From positions 2,356,001-2,420,000 of the forward strand of contig NZ_CP059467.1 of the NCBI RefSeq assembly GCF_017894365.1: 64,000 nucleotides of DNA, in the 5' to 3' direction. Shown here piece by piece: positions 18,264 through 27,005 of the stretch. This DNA comes from Aromatoleum bremense. GTDB lineage: Bacteria; Pseudomonadota; Gammaproteobacteria; Burkholderiales; Rhodocyclaceae. A model generated the notes under the pieces. The model saw nothing but the letters and a program-made list of their open reading frames with translations, ran no database searches and was not told the origin of the DNA. Made by a program: the position numbers and the translations under genes. Position 1 is the first letter of the stretch. Every line of letters starts with the position of its first letter.

Positions 18264-18547
18264 GGTGGCGTGCTCCACGCATGCGGCAAAGGCCGCGGAT
18301 GATCGCAAGGTACCGCGAACGCCGTAAGCGGCCCATAGTAAGAGATGCCCGGATTCGGCAGGACAAAACGACCGGGGGGTGGAGCGACGATGCATGGACG
18401 ATGAGGCTGCCTCGTGCCCGGCCGCCGCCGCGGTGAGGATGCAGGCTGCGTTCGGAGTGCGGCTGACGGCGACCCGCGAGCTGGTGCAGCGATGTGGTCG
18501 AGCAGGAGGCGACCTGCCGGAATGCGCCGGCTGCCGCGCCGGCCGAG

Positions 18548-19129
18548 TCAGTCGTCGGCGAAGACTTCGTCGAGGCTCGCGGCGTTGATCACCCGGTCGG
18601 CCCAGGTTTCCAGTTGCCGGGACTCGGCGCAGGCGAGGCGGTCGAGCACGTTCTGCGGAAGAGGGCCGAAGCGGCGGGTGAGCAGGCGGCGCAGGATGGT
18701 GCCTTCGCCTTCGATACGGCCTTTCTCCATGCCCTGTTGCATGCCGCGCTCGACTGTGAGCCGTTCGACGCTGGTCACGTATCGCACTTTCCGTTCTCCT
18801 TCAATGTGGAAGTGATCGGGTTTCCAGCCCGCGTCTTGATCCGCCAGAACGGCGAGGCTCGCGACCGGGCGGTCGTAGCGGTCGAAGAGGCGGTAGTTGT
18901 AGACGAAAATGCGCCTGGCGAAGTCCGCTTCGCGGCTGCCCTGCACCTCGACATGGACGTACACCCATCCTTCGCCGCCGCCGAGGCGCGTGACCCGCAC
19001 CAGCTTATCGACGAAGCGCCGGCCGAGCTCGGCATCGCGCACGACCTGGCGGAGTTCCTGGTCGAGAAAGACGTGTTCGTGCGTCCAGTCGATCTGGCGA
19101 TGGGCGTCGGGAAAAGGCAGCGGCCGCAA
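18548..19129 (-). pseudogene. Truncated Rpn/YhgA-like PD-(D/E)XK nuclease family gene
   Basis: 193 readable codons. The nuclease-like core is FPDAHRQIDWTHEHVFLDQE, then GWVYVHVEVQGSREADFARR and FVYNYRLFDRY, as in the Rpn transposase-related nuclease family. The C-terminus is the family's ERGMQQGMEKGRIEGE repeat region and ETWADRVINAASLDEVFADD. From memory of the family (about 300 residues), the N-terminal 25 or so residues are missing, and the middle is shortened where WKPDHFHIEGERKVRYVTS joins core to tail. It is therefore probably a decayed gene. A second copy of the C-terminal tail lies at 19903. Confidence 0.65.
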
Positions 19130-19162
19130 CCAAACTCGATGATCCGTGGTGGCCGTAGCCGA

Positions 19163-19486
19163 TCAAGCAGCCAGCTTGGCGCTCGCGAGACGGTTCAGGC
19201 TGACTCCTTGTTCGGCAGCCTGCATCGCCAAGGCGCGATGGACCTCAGGCGGAATGCGAACCCGGAATTCGCCGCTGTAGTGTTTTTCAGCAATCGGTGA
19301 CGGGATCTTCTCGCCAGCGGTCTGCATCTCGGCCACAACATCCGCTACCACCTGGCGGATGCCTTTCAAGGCCGCTTCCGGCGTTTCAGCCAGCCACGAC
19401 AGCGACGGAAATTCCGCGCACAGGCCCACATGTTCGCCATCCTCCGGCGACCACGTAACGCGGTAGGTATAGTGATCAACGCTCAC
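19163..19486 (-). CDS. hicB: HicB-type antitoxin
   Basis: About 107 residues from GTG 19486, with GGAGGA at good spacing; it overlaps the hicA end by 11 bases. The N-terminal HicB fold (YTYRVTWSPEDGEHVGLCAE, FPSLSWLAETPEAALKGI) is a degraded RNase-H-like domain. The C-terminal segment EFRVRIPPEVHRALAMQAA and QGVSLNRLASAKL is a ribbon-helix-helix/Arc-type DNA-binding region. It neutralises HicA and probably represses the operon. The module lies between two fragments of Rpn-type genes. Confidence 0.88.
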   Translation of the reverse strand: MSVDHYTYRVTWSPEDGEHVGLCAEFPSLSWLAETPEAALKGIRQVVADVVAEMQTAGEKIPSPIAEKHYSGEFRVRIPPEVHRALAMQAAEQGVSLNRLASAKLAA

Positions 19487-19733
19487 GGCGCATTTCCTCC
19501 AACTTCGCGATTGCGAGAAGCACCTGCCGAACCTGATATGCCTTGGCTTTGCCCTTGTCGTCCTGAATGTTGATTCGAGGATCACCAGCCCAAGGCATCT
19601 TGAAAATCGCGTGACTGGTGCCCATCTGGCGTCGCTTGCCGAAGTATTCCTCGCAGACTTTCTTGAGGTCACCGAACCGGACATTAGCCGGTTCATGTCG
19701 CATCTGATCAAGGATCTTCTTCGAAGCCGCCAT
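19476..19733 (-). CDS. hicA: HicA-type mRNA interferase toxin
   Basis: 85 residues. A dsRBD-like HicA fold is inferred from FGDLKKVCEEYFGKRRQMGT and the catalytic-type histidine in GTSHAIFKMPWAG, followed by IQDDKGKAKAYQVRQVL. HicA toxins cleave mRNA and are checked by HicB. The toxin comes first in the operon, as is common. The extended C-terminal helix IAKLEEMRRER is typical for this branch. No strong ribosome-binding site precedes ATG 19733. Confidence 0.88.
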   Translation of the reverse strand: MAASKKILDQMRHEPANVRFGDLKKVCEEYFGKRRQMGTSHAIFKMPWAGDPRINIQDDKGKAKAYQVRQVLLAIAKLEEMRRER

Positions 19734-19736
19734 GTG

Positions 19737-19768
19737 GAAAATGGTATCAATAGTGGCACCACATTTTC
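19737..19768 (-). promoter_or_regulatory. Candidate hicAB operator
   Basis: Just upstream of hicA, GAAAATG (19737-19743) and CATTTTC (19762-19768) form a 7-bp perfect inverted repeat. A nested ATGTGG/CCACAT pair (19732-19737 and 19759-19764) is also present. A HicB dimer with a ribbon-helix-helix tail could bind here for autoregulation. Inference from position and symmetry. Confidence 0.4.
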
Positions 19769-19817
19769 AAGCTGATCGCGACTTCCGATACAAAAAAATC
19801 CCGGCCGTAGCCGTGCT

Positions 19818-19860
19818 CAGCCGCGAATGGGCCGGTTCGCGGCTGAAGCCGCTCCTGCAG
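19818..19860. repeat. REP-like palindromic element
   Basis: CAGCCGCGAA (19818-19827) and TTCGCGGCTG (19836-19845) form a perfect 10-bp inverted repeat, followed by AAGCCGCTCCTGCAG. Read on the minus strand, the core GGAGCGGCTTCAGCCGCGA matches the well-known REP core of Pseudomonas and relatives. Only one copy is obvious in this window. Confidence 0.55.
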
Positions 19861-19902
19861 CGTGTCGTCGAGGCAGTTCCGCGAGCCGGATTCTCGCGGT
19901 GG

Positions 19903-19992
19903 TCAGTCCTCGGCGAAGACTTTGTCGAGGCTCGTGGCGTCGATCACCCGGTCGGCCCAGGTTTCCAGTTGCTCGGACTCGGCACGGGTGAG
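19903..19992 (-). pseudogene. C-terminal fragment of a second Rpn-like nuclease gene
   Basis: About 29 codons ending in a stop: AESEQLETWADRVIDATSL and DKVFAED. They align with the tail of the truncated gene at 18548-18637, with roughly three quarters of residues identical and similar DNA. No matching upstream nuclease coding sequence is seen. It is a remnant of a paralogue or of a segmental duplication bracketing hicAB. Confidence 0.65.
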
Positions 19993-20050
19993 GGGCGGGC
20001 GGGGCGCGCCTGCGGCTAACCCGCCCGGAAGGCTGCGGATGTGCGAAGCG

Positions 20051-21670
20051 CTAGAAAACGACGACGGCCTCGTTCGAGCAGGTGGCCGTTCCCGCTTCGC
20101 ACAGCTTGTAGGTGTAGGCGCCGCCGCCGTTCTTGTTGATGGGGTCGGTGTAGGCACCGTCGTTGCTCTCGGAAGGGGCGGACACGATGCTGCCGTTGCG
20201 CCAGACGTCGATGAAGGCGGATGTCGCGCCGGTCCACTGCAGATTGGCCTTTTGCAGGCCTTTGACCTTGTAGCCGGTGGCGGTCAGGCTGATGTTGGCG
20301 GGGGGCGGGGCGGGATCGTCGGCGGTCAGAGCCTGGTAGGCATTCACCCGGCCGTATTTCACCCAGGCGCGGAAGTTCTGGCCGAGCGCACCCTGCGCGT
20401 CCGCGCCGTCTTCGATGGAGCTGCGCACTTGCGCGTTCGTGATGCCGGGATAGTGCGCCCAGACCAGCGCCGCGACGCCGGCGACGTGCGGCGATGCCAT
20501 CGACGTGCCCGACAGCCAGGTGTAGCAGCCGTCGGGGTCGTTCGCGGGCAAGCCGCAGGCGGCGTTCGGATAGGCGGAGAGAATATTGTGGCCCGGCGCG
20601 GCGACCGACACCCACGCGGAGCCGAAGCTCGAGAAATATGCGAGGTTGTCATGGCGGTCGGTCGCCGCGACGGAGATGACTTCGGGGAAGGCGGCGGGGT
20701 AGTGGCGGGTCGAGGCGTAGTCGTTGCCTGCGGCCGCCACCAGCACCACGCCCTTGCTCCAGGCGTACGTGATCGCATCCGCTTCGGCCTGCGACGGTGA
20801 ATAGGGATCGGGGTCGCTGCCATAGCTCATGTTGATGACCTTGTAGCCCTGATCGGCGGCATAGAGGATGCCTTCGACCGAGTCCGCGACGTCGCACATG
20901 CCGAGCAGCGGAAAGGACTCCGACGGGTATTCGCGGCACACTTTCAGCGAGCCGATTTTCGCGCTCCACCCCACGCCGGCGGTGCCCCTGCCGTTGTCGG
21001 TGTTGGCGGCGGCAATGCCCGCGACGTGCGTGCCGTGTCCGATCAGGTCGCCGGGCGTGCTGCTGATCGTGAAGTTCTTCTGCTCGACACATTTGCCGAG
21101 CAGATCGACGTGGGTACATTCGACGCCGGCATCGAGGATCGCGATCCTGACGGTGTCGCTGCCGGTCGACAGGTTCCAGGCCTCCTCCGCATCGATGTCC
21201 GCGTTCAGCGTACCCGTGACGCTGCCCCCGGTGTCCGGGTCGTACAGCGCCTGGGCGGTGTTGTCGAGCCCCCACTGTTCGGGAAAGTAATCGATGCCGA
21301 GCCCCGCCGGCGGCGCCGGATCCTTGCCCTCGGTGGGCAGGATCAGCAACCGGTAATGGTCCGGTTCGGCGTAGCGGACATTGGGATTGCGTTGATAGAG
21401 CGCGACCGCGTCCTCGACCGTCCCCGCCGGCACCGCGAGCACCTGCACGCCGATCGCATCGAAGCGCTTCACCAGTTGCGCCCCGGCGGCGGCATGCGCC
21501 TGGGCGATCTGGGCGCCTGCGGTGCCGGGCCGGAAGGCGACCAGGACTTTGTCCGGCGCGAAGCGCGGCGGGGTTTCGACGCCAGCTGGGAGGCCGCCGG
21601 CATCGGCGAGTGGCGCTGCGAGCAGGAAGAAAGCGCCGGCGAGCGGTGCGAGGAAGGCGGCATGACGCAT
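20051..21670 (-). CDS. Secreted subtilisin-like serine protease (S8 family)
   Basis: About 539 residues from ATG 21670, with GGAGGA at ideal spacing. Signal peptide MRHAAFLAPLAGAFFLLAAP followed by LADAGG. An inhibitor-I9-like propeptide spans about 40-105 (KVLVAFRPGTAGAQIAQAHA). The catalytic triad is visible: Asp180 (RIAILDAGVE), His212 (GHGTHVAGIAA), Ser390 (SGTSMASPHVAG). The oxyanion Asn is in VLVAAAGNDYAS. The last 80 or so residues form a small beta-rich domain (ISLTATGYKVKGLQKANLQW). It is likely exported, by the general secretory route, to the periplasm or outside. It is a single gene with no obvious partner. Confidence 0.93.
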   Translation of the reverse strand: MRHAAFLAPLAGAFFLLAAPLADAGGLPAGVETPPRFAPDKVLVAFRPGTAGAQIAQAHAAAGAQLVKRFDAIGVQVLAVPAGTVEDAVALYQRNPNVRYAEPDHYRLLILPTEGKDPAPPAGLGIDYFPEQWGLDNTAQALYDPDTGGSVTGTLNADIDAEEAWNLSTGSDTVRIAILDAGVECTHVDLLGKCVEQKNFTISSTPGDLIGHGTHVAGIAAANTDNGRGTAGVGWSAKIGSLKVCREYPSESFPLLGMCDVADSVEGILYAADQGYKVINMSYGSDPDPYSPSQAEADAITYAWSKGVVLVAAAGNDYASTRHYPAAFPEVISVAATDRHDNLAYFSSFGSAWVSVAAPGHNILSAYPNAACGLPANDPDGCYTWLSGTSMASPHVAGVAALVWAHYPGITNAQVRSSIEDGADAQGALGQNFRAWVKYGRVNAYQALTADDPAPPPANISLTATGYKVKGLQKANLQWTGATSAFIDVWRNGSIVSAPSESNDGAYTDPINKNGGGAYTYKLCEAGTATCSNEAVVVF

Positions 21671-21953
21671 GATCTTGTCCTCCGGGGTGACGGCTGACGT
21701 CTCGGGAACGGGGAAGCCCGGCACGACGCTGCGGCGGCCTGCGCATTGCGCTCCGCGGCCCGGCGTGCCGGTCGCCCTGCCTGCCGAGGAGCTCGCGCAA
21801 TGGCTTGCCGAACCCGCCGGGCTCATCAAGCTTAGTGCGTGACGGACGCTGCGCGCGCGGGAGGAGATGCCCGCCGCGGCCATGACAATTCGACTAGCGG
21901 GCCGGGCCGCTTCGGATGTTCGTGTGATGACGCGGCTGCGCCGAGTGCGGAAC

Positions 21954-22637
21954 TTACTGGTCGGCCGCGCCGAGCCCGTGTTCCTTGGCGTACACATACA
22001 GATCGAGCCGGCCGTGCAGCTCGAGCTTGTGGTAGATCACGGTGAGGTGGTTGCGCAGCGTATGTTCGCTGATGCCGAGGCCTTCTGCGATGATCAGGCT
22101 TTTTGCGCCCCGGTGCCGGACCACCGCGGCGATCACTTCGTGTTCCTTCGGCGTCAGGCTGGCGATCCGGGCGCTGTGCTCGTCGTCGGCCGGGCGGGCG
22201 CCGGTCAGCATGTCCATGATGTCGCCGATCAGCGCGCGGTTGACCCAGACGTCACCCTCATGGACTTTCTCGATCGCGCGCAGCAGCACGTCCACCGGTT
22301 CTTCCTTCCTGACGACTCCGCGCGCGCCGGCCAGCACCGCGCGGCGATGCACATCGAGATCGCGCGCGCCGGTGAGCACCAGGATGCGGGCGTTGAGAGT
22401 CCGTTGCAGGTCGGCCAGCGAGGTGCTGGAGTCGAGGCCGCCCAGGTCGAGATCGAGCACGATCACGTCGGCCTCGCGGCTGTCGGGCGACGAGAGCAGC
22501 TCGGCCATGCTGGTGGCGCTGCCGACCAGGCGCATGCGGCCGGCGGCGCTGTCGATGAGCCGCTCGAGCCCCCACAGGGTCGCGCGGTGGTCATCCACGA
22601 GGAATACCCGGATCGGACTTTCGGTGGTTACTACCAT
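21954..22637 (-). CDS. NarL/FixJ-family response regulator
   Basis: 227 residues. Receiver domain about 8-125 (RVFLVDDHRATLWGLERLI; phospho-acceptor region DVIVLDLDLGGLD; Lys in GVVRKEEPVD). The LuxR-type helix-turn-helix spans about 158-215 (LTPKEHEVIAAVVRHRGAK, ISEHTLRNHLTVIYHKL). It follows the kinase gene by 13 bp on the same strand, so the two form a two-component system. Targets are unknown; the tad locus and the subtilase gene are downstream on the same strand. Confidence 0.93.
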   Translation of the reverse strand: MVVTTESPIRVFLVDDHRATLWGLERLIDSAAGRMRLVGSATSMAELLSSPDSREADVIVLDLDLGGLDSSTSLADLQRTLNARILVLTGARDLDVHRRAVLAGARGVVRKEEPVDVLLRAIEKVHEGDVWVNRALIGDIMDMLTGARPADDEHSARIASLTPKEHEVIAAVVRHRGAKSLIIAEGLGISEHTLRNHLTVIYHKLELHGRLDLYVYAKEHGLGAADQ

Positions 22638-22650
22638 GATTCGTCCCTGC

Positions 22651-24357
22651 TCATGAAGTCTTGGGGATGGAGATGATTAGATCAGTGAAACCGGGCCGCT
22701 GGAGGTCGACTTCTGCACACCCGTGCAGAGATTCCGCGCGTTCCACGATCGCGCGTGGCACGAACTGGGCGGGTGGAGCCACCGCGTCGCCGTGCGCGTT
22801 GCTGATTCGCAGAACGTACGTGTCGGCCTGCACGCCAAGCTCAATGTCGGCACGCATGGCGTTCGTGTGCCGGCGGATGTTGGTGAGCGCTTCGCTGACG
22901 ATGGGGAAAATGGCACTGGCGAGCTTGCGGCTGATCGGCAGATCGTCCGGACAACTCACCGACACGGCTATGCCGAAAAGCTCGGAAAAGCGTTTGGCCT
23001 GCCGGCGCAGCGCAAGTCCGATCGTGTCGTCGGCCCCGCTCGCGCTGCTGCGCATGCCGGTCACGAGTTCGCGCAATTCATGTAGTTCGCATATCGCGAC
23101 GTCCTTCAGGGCGTGGATGTCGTGGTGCAGCGGATTGTCATGGCCGGTCTTGCGTGCCAGCGCCTCGATTCCATACTTGAGTCCCAGGTAGGGCTGGATC
23201 GCGGTGTCGTGGAGATCGCGGCCGATGCGGGCGCGTTCGGCCGCCATCGCGGCTTCGGTGAGTCGCTCCAGCAGGCCCGCGTTTTCGATGACCGGTGCGA
23301 GCTGCTCCATCACCCCGTACAGCAGGTCGGCGTCGCGCGCGCGGTAGCGCCGGTGCCGCGACTCGAGCAGCAGCCGGCAGGGGTGCGGCGCACGGCGGCA
23401 AATCGGCATCGCGATCATCGACTGTGCGTCAAGCAGTTCGGCGAGGTGTTCGGCGGCGGGCCGTGCCGCGCTGCTCGGTGATTTGGTTTCGAGGTGGAAG
23501 CCGCTGTGATAACGGAGCGGGAGGCGGCCGAACAGGTGCCCGAGATGATGCACGACAGCGACGTCGGACGGCAGTCGGCCCAGCGACTCGACCAGGCTGG
23601 CGTGCAGTTCGCCCGACAATTCGCTGACTTTGCCGCTGGCGTTGCAATGAAACAGACGCGGCTCGCTGTCCGGGAGCCACAGCAGAATCAAGCCCAGATC
23701 GGCTTCGAAATGGTGCGTGAGGGCGCGCAGCGTCGTCTCCGCGACCCGCTGCACGCCCAGTCTCGGGTCCACCTGTCCGAGCAGGCGATCGGCGACCGTC
23801 AGTTGCTCGTTCATCTGCACGCCTGCTCGCGCGAGACCGGCCACCAGCGGGCCGAGAACGAGGACCGACAGCGGCTGCAGCATCGCGCCCTGCCACGGAA
23901 CGTCGCCGTACCGGCCGTGGATGATCAACTGGGCTGCCGCGACTGCGGCGGCGAACAGCGAAACCAGCAGGCCGGAGACAAAGCCGAAGCTCAGCGACGC
24001 GAACAGGACCGGAAAGAGCAGCAGCAGGATGAACAGGCTGCTTTGCGCATCGGCGAGCCAGGCGAAGAGCAGGATCCAGGCCGCATCGACCCACGGCGTG
24101 AGGCGCGGCAGAATCGGGCGACTGCCGCGGGTTTCCATCCAGCACAACCAACCGGCATACACGGCGTAGCCGAGGACCGCGAGCGCGGCCGGCGTGCGTC
24201 CTGCGCCCGAGATCGAGATGGCTTCCGTTTCGGCGACGATCGCGACGAGAACGCGAATGTTCGCGAGAATCCGCCGAAGCTCGGGGTTCAGGTGCAGGCT
24301 GGCGTTCGCAGCGCCAGGCGGGAGCATCGCCGCCGAGGTGGCGTTGCTGTTGTCCAT
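22651..24357 (-). CDS. NarX-type sensor histidine kinase with atypical ATP lid
   Basis: 568 residues. About six membrane segments lie in residues 55-195, followed by a GAF-like region (about 215-370) and a HisKA_3 dimerisation domain with the phospho-acceptor in RARIGRDLHDTAIQPYLGL. The N-box EALTNIRRHTNA is present. However, the place of the G1 box (usually DNGxG) reads LRISNAHGDAVAPP, with no DxGxG, and the following ERAESLHGCAEV has only part of the G2 pattern. ATP binding may therefore be weak. The partner is the NarL-type regulator just downstream. Confidence 0.85.
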   Translation of the reverse strand: MDNSNATSAAMLPPGAANASLHLNPELRRILANIRVLVAIVAETEAISISGAGRTPAALAVLGYAVYAGWLCWMETRGSRPILPRLTPWVDAAWILLFAWLADAQSSLFILLLLFPVLFASLSFGFVSGLLVSLFAAAVAAAQLIIHGRYGDVPWQGAMLQPLSVLVLGPLVAGLARAGVQMNEQLTVADRLLGQVDPRLGVQRVAETTLRALTHHFEADLGLILLWLPDSEPRLFHCNASGKVSELSGELHASLVESLGRLPSDVAVVHHLGHLFGRLPLRYHSGFHLETKSPSSAARPAAEHLAELLDAQSMIAMPICRRAPHPCRLLLESRHRRYRARDADLLYGVMEQLAPVIENAGLLERLTEAAMAAERARIGRDLHDTAIQPYLGLKYGIEALARKTGHDNPLHHDIHALKDVAICELHELRELVTGMRSSASGADDTIGLALRRQAKRFSELFGIAVSVSCPDDLPISRKLASAIFPIVSEALTNIRRHTNAMRADIELGVQADTYVLRISNAHGDAVAPPAQFVPRAIVERAESLHGCAEVDLQRPGFTDLIISIPKTS

Positions 24358-24560
24358 CCTTGGAGTTCTCCCTTCGGTCGTGGCGCTTTCCGCGCGTCTG
24401 CCAGGAGCAATTGCCCCGTCTGCCGAATGTCAGGATATTAAGGCATTCGGTCGTTGCATAGCTTTACGAATACCACAATCGGGCAACGAACCTGCTTTTG
24501 GGGAATCCCCGCCGGCGGCGTGCGTCAAACCATCCGGGGCCGGGAAGCGGCCGGGAGACG

Positions 24561-25964
24561 ATGATGGACGCCACGCGTACCGAAACCGACTCGATGGGAC
24601 CTGTCGAAGTCGCGGCTGACCGTTACTGGGGAGCCCAGACCGAACGCTCGGTGGCTCATTTTCCGATCGGCACCGAGCGCTTCCGCTGGGGGCGGGCGAT
24701 GATCCGTGCGCTGGGCATCCTGAAGAAGGCGGCGGCCCGGGCGAATGCGGAACTCGGCGAGTTGCCGCCGGAAGTCGCGGTGCTGATCGAGCGCGCCGCG
24801 GACGAGGTCATCGACGGCACGCTCGACGCACACTTCCCGCTGGTGGTGTTCCAGACCGGTTCCGGCACGCAGTCGAACATGAACGCGAACGAGGTCATCG
24901 CGAACCGCGCGATCGAGCTCGCCGGCGGCGAGCTGGGTTCAAAGCGCCCCGTGCATCCGAACGACCACGTGAACCGCGGCCAGTCGTCGAATGACACGTT
25001 CCCGACCGCGATGCATATCGCGGCGGTCGAGCAGCTGCAGGACCGCCTGCTGCCGGCGGTGGCGCGGCTGCGCGGCACGCTCGCCGACAAGGCGAAGGAA
25101 TTCAGCGACGTCGTCAAGACCGGGCGCACGCATCTGCAGGATGCGACGCCGATCACGCTTGGGCAGGAGATCGGGGCGTGGGGCGCACAGATCGATTTCG
25201 GCATCGCGGCGGTCGAGGGCGCGCTGCCGGGGCTGTACGACCTGGCGATCGGCGGCACCGCGGTCGGCACCGGGCTCAACGCCCATCCGCGTTTCGGCGA
25301 CCGCGCGGCGGCGGAGATCGCCGCGCTCACCGGCTGCCCGTTCCGCAGTGCGCCGGACCGCTTCTTCGCGCTGGCTGCGCACGACGCGCTGGTGCAGGCG
25401 TCGGCGGCGATGCGCACGCTCGCGGGCGGTCTGATGAAAATGGCGAATGACGTGCGCTGGCTCGCGAGCGGGCCGCGCTGCGGCATCGGCGAACTGACGA
25501 TCCCCGAGAACGAGCCGGGGTCGTCGATCATGCCGGGGAAGGTCAACCCGACGCAGTGCGAGGCGCTGACGATGGTGTGCGTGCAGGTGTTCGGCAACGA
25601 CGCAGCGGTCGCCTTCGCCGGCACGCAGGGGAATTTCCAGCTGAATGTCTACAAGCCCGTGATGGCGCACAACGTGCTGGAGAGCATCGCGCTGCTCGCC
25701 GACGCGTGCGACGCGTTCGAGGCGCACTGCGCACGCGGGCTGCTGCCGAACTTGCCGCGCATCCGCGAGAATCTCGAAAAGAACCTGATGCTGGTGACGG
25801 CGCTCAATCGCCAGATCGGCTACGACCGTGCCGCCGAGATCGCGAAGAAGGCGCACAAGGAAGGGGTGTCGCTGCGCGAGGCGGCGCTCGCGTCGGGCTA
25901 CGTCGGTGCCGAGGAGTTCGATCTGTGGGTGGACGCGGAGGCGATGACGCGGCCCGGCACTTGA
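24561..25964 (+). CDS. fumC: Fumarate hydratase class II
   Basis: About 467 residues from ATG 24561 (a second ATG at 24564 has slightly better spacing to GGGAG). The fumarase/aspartase signature [15 protein letters not shown] is near residue 320. Other class II motifs are [38 protein letters not shown] and [18 protein letters not shown]. It is iron-independent and catalyses reversible hydration of fumarate to malate in the TCA cycle. It sits divergent from the NarX-like kinase gene and convergent with gntR. Downstream succinate from the methylmalonyl-CoA pathway would feed through this step. Confidence 0.95.
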   Translation: MMDATRTETDSMGPVEVAADRYWGAQTERSVAHFPIGTERFRWGRAMIRALGILKKAAARANAELGELPPEVAVLIERAADEVIDGTLDAHFPLVVFQTGSGTQSNMNANEVIANRAIELAGGELGSKRPVHPNDHVNRGQSSNDTFPTAMHIAAVEQLQDRLLPAVARLRGTLADKAKEFSDVVKTGRTHLQDATPITLGQEIGAWGAQIDFGIAAVEGALPGLYDLAIGGTAVGTGLNAHPRFGDRAAAEIAALTGCPFRSAPDRFFALAAHDALVQASAAMRTLAGGLMKMANDVRWLASGPRCGIGELTIPENEPGSSIMPGKVNPTQCEALTMVCVQVFGNDAAVAFAGTQGNFQLNVYKPVMAHNVLESIALLADACDAFEAHCARGLLPNLPRIRENLEKNLMLVTALNRQIGYDRAAEIAKKAHKEGVSLREAALASGYVGAEEFDLWVDAEAMTRPGT

Positions 25965-25981
25965 CGCTTGTTGTCCCGGGC

Positions 25982-26653
25982 TCAGGCGACCTTGTTCCTC
26001 GCCTTCGCGATCCGCGCGAGGGCCGCGCGCCCGCTGTCGATATGGGCGCGCATCAGCAGCTGCGCCCGCTCCGCGTCGCGTTCGGCGAGCGCGGCGAGGA
26101 TCCCACGGTGCTCGGCAAGCGACTGTTCGAGCCGGCCCTCGCTGAACAGCGAATGGTGGCGCGACAGCTTGATGACCTTGCGCAGGTCCTCGATGACCTG
26201 CAGCAGCCAGCGGTTGTCGGTGATCTTCTGCAGCGCCTGGTGAAACGCCTGGTTGGCTTCGAAGTAGCCGTCGATGTCGCCCCCGCCGGCAGCTTTCTCC
26301 AGTTTTTCGTGGATTTTCCGCAGGCGCTCGAGATCGGCGTCCGTCGCCTTGCGGGCCGTGATGTGCGCGCACTGGCCTTCGAGCAGCGCCATGACGCCGA
26401 AGATCTCGTCGAGATCGCGCTCCGAGATTTCGGTGACGTAGCAGCCGCGCCGCGGCTTGAGCGTGACGAGCCCCTCTGACGCGAGCACTTTCAGCGCCTC
26501 GCGCAGCGGCGTCCGGGAGATGCCGTAGTCGTCGGCCAGCGCCTGCTCGTCCACCCACGTGCCGGGGGCGAGATCGTGCGAATAGATACGCTGGCGAAGC
26601 CGCTCGGCGACCTCCTGGTAAAGGGCTAGCGGGGCAATGCGGGAGGCGGTCAT
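25982..26653 (-). CDS. GntR-family regulator, FadR/FCD subgroup
   Basis: About 223 residues from ATG 26653; the frame stays open further upstream, including ATG 26716. N-terminal winged helix about 10-75 (LRQRIYSHDLAPGTWVDEQA, ISRTPLREALKVLASEGLV). An all-helical FCD ligand-binding domain spans about 80-215 (YFEANQAFHQALQKITDNRW), including HRGILAALAERD near the C-terminus, which supplies a metal-binding-type His. It is divergent from the methylmalonyl-CoA mutase gene, so repression of mcm with an organic-acid or CoA-ester effector is likely. Convergent with fumC, 17 bp between stops. Confidence 0.9.
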   Translation of the reverse strand: MTASRIAPLALYQEVAERLRQRIYSHDLAPGTWVDEQALADDYGISRTPLREALKVLASEGLVTLKPRRGCYVTEISERDLDEIFGVMALLEGQCAHITARKATDADLERLRKIHEKLEKAAGGGDIDGYFEANQAFHQALQKITDNRWLLQVIEDLRKVIKLSRHHSLFSEGRLEQSLAEHRGILAALAERDAERAQLLMRAHIDSGRAALARIAKARNKVA

Positions 26654-26706
26654 AGGCGATTCACTGCGGAGGTGGTAGCGCTTCCGGCAGTCATGGTGCG
26701 CGGAAG

Positions 26707-26736
26707 TTGCATTCATAATTATGGATAAAGTATTAT
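26707..26736 (+). promoter_or_regulatory. Predicted mcm promoter with palindromic operator
   Basis: TTGCAT (26707-26712) and TATTAT (26731-26736) are separated by 18 bp and form a plausible sigma-70 promoter toward mcm. A perfect palindrome CATAATTATG (26714-26723) lies between the two boxes, where binding of the divergent GntR-type regulator would block RNA polymerase. The resulting leader would be about 260 nt. Confidence 0.5.
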
Positions 26737-26863
26737 TCCGCGGTCGGCACAAGTCAACTTCCGGCGCGCGGCGTAGCATGGGAGTGCCAAGGGTTCAGGA
26801 ATGCGCTGAACCTGCGGCGAGGGAAGGGAGAGCGCTACGCTGCAGGCGCAGGAGCGTCGGCGG

Positions 26864-26891
26864 CCGCCCGCGGGGTCCGTTCCGCGGGCGG
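26864..26891 (+). other. GC-rich leader hairpin upstream of mcm
   Basis: CCGCCCGCGG (26864-26873) and CCGCGGGCGG (26882-26891) form a perfect 10-bp stem with an 8-nt loop inside the long mcm leader. A weaker GCCGC/GCGGC hairpin around a T run follows near 26970-26986, shortly before the start codon. Possible attenuation or mRNA-stability element. The 26654-27005 interval otherwise holds only the promoter described. Confidence 0.4.
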
Positions 26892-27005
26892 TCTCGTCGC
26901 CGCCAGTTCGTTGTTGGCCCGGTTTCCGTCGGGTTTCGACCCGGTTCGCGTTTTACCGAATATCGCACCGCCGCTTTTTGCGGCCCTGAACAGAGAGGGT
27001 TTGTC

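Noticed and set aside
18379..18588. Small plus-strand ORF near the receiver gene
   Set aside because: Biased composition and overlap with the Rpn fragment; no start-site support.
26737..27005. mcm leader considered as a cobalamin riboswitch
   Set aside because: No B12-box-like sequence could be found by eye; only GC hairpins are present.
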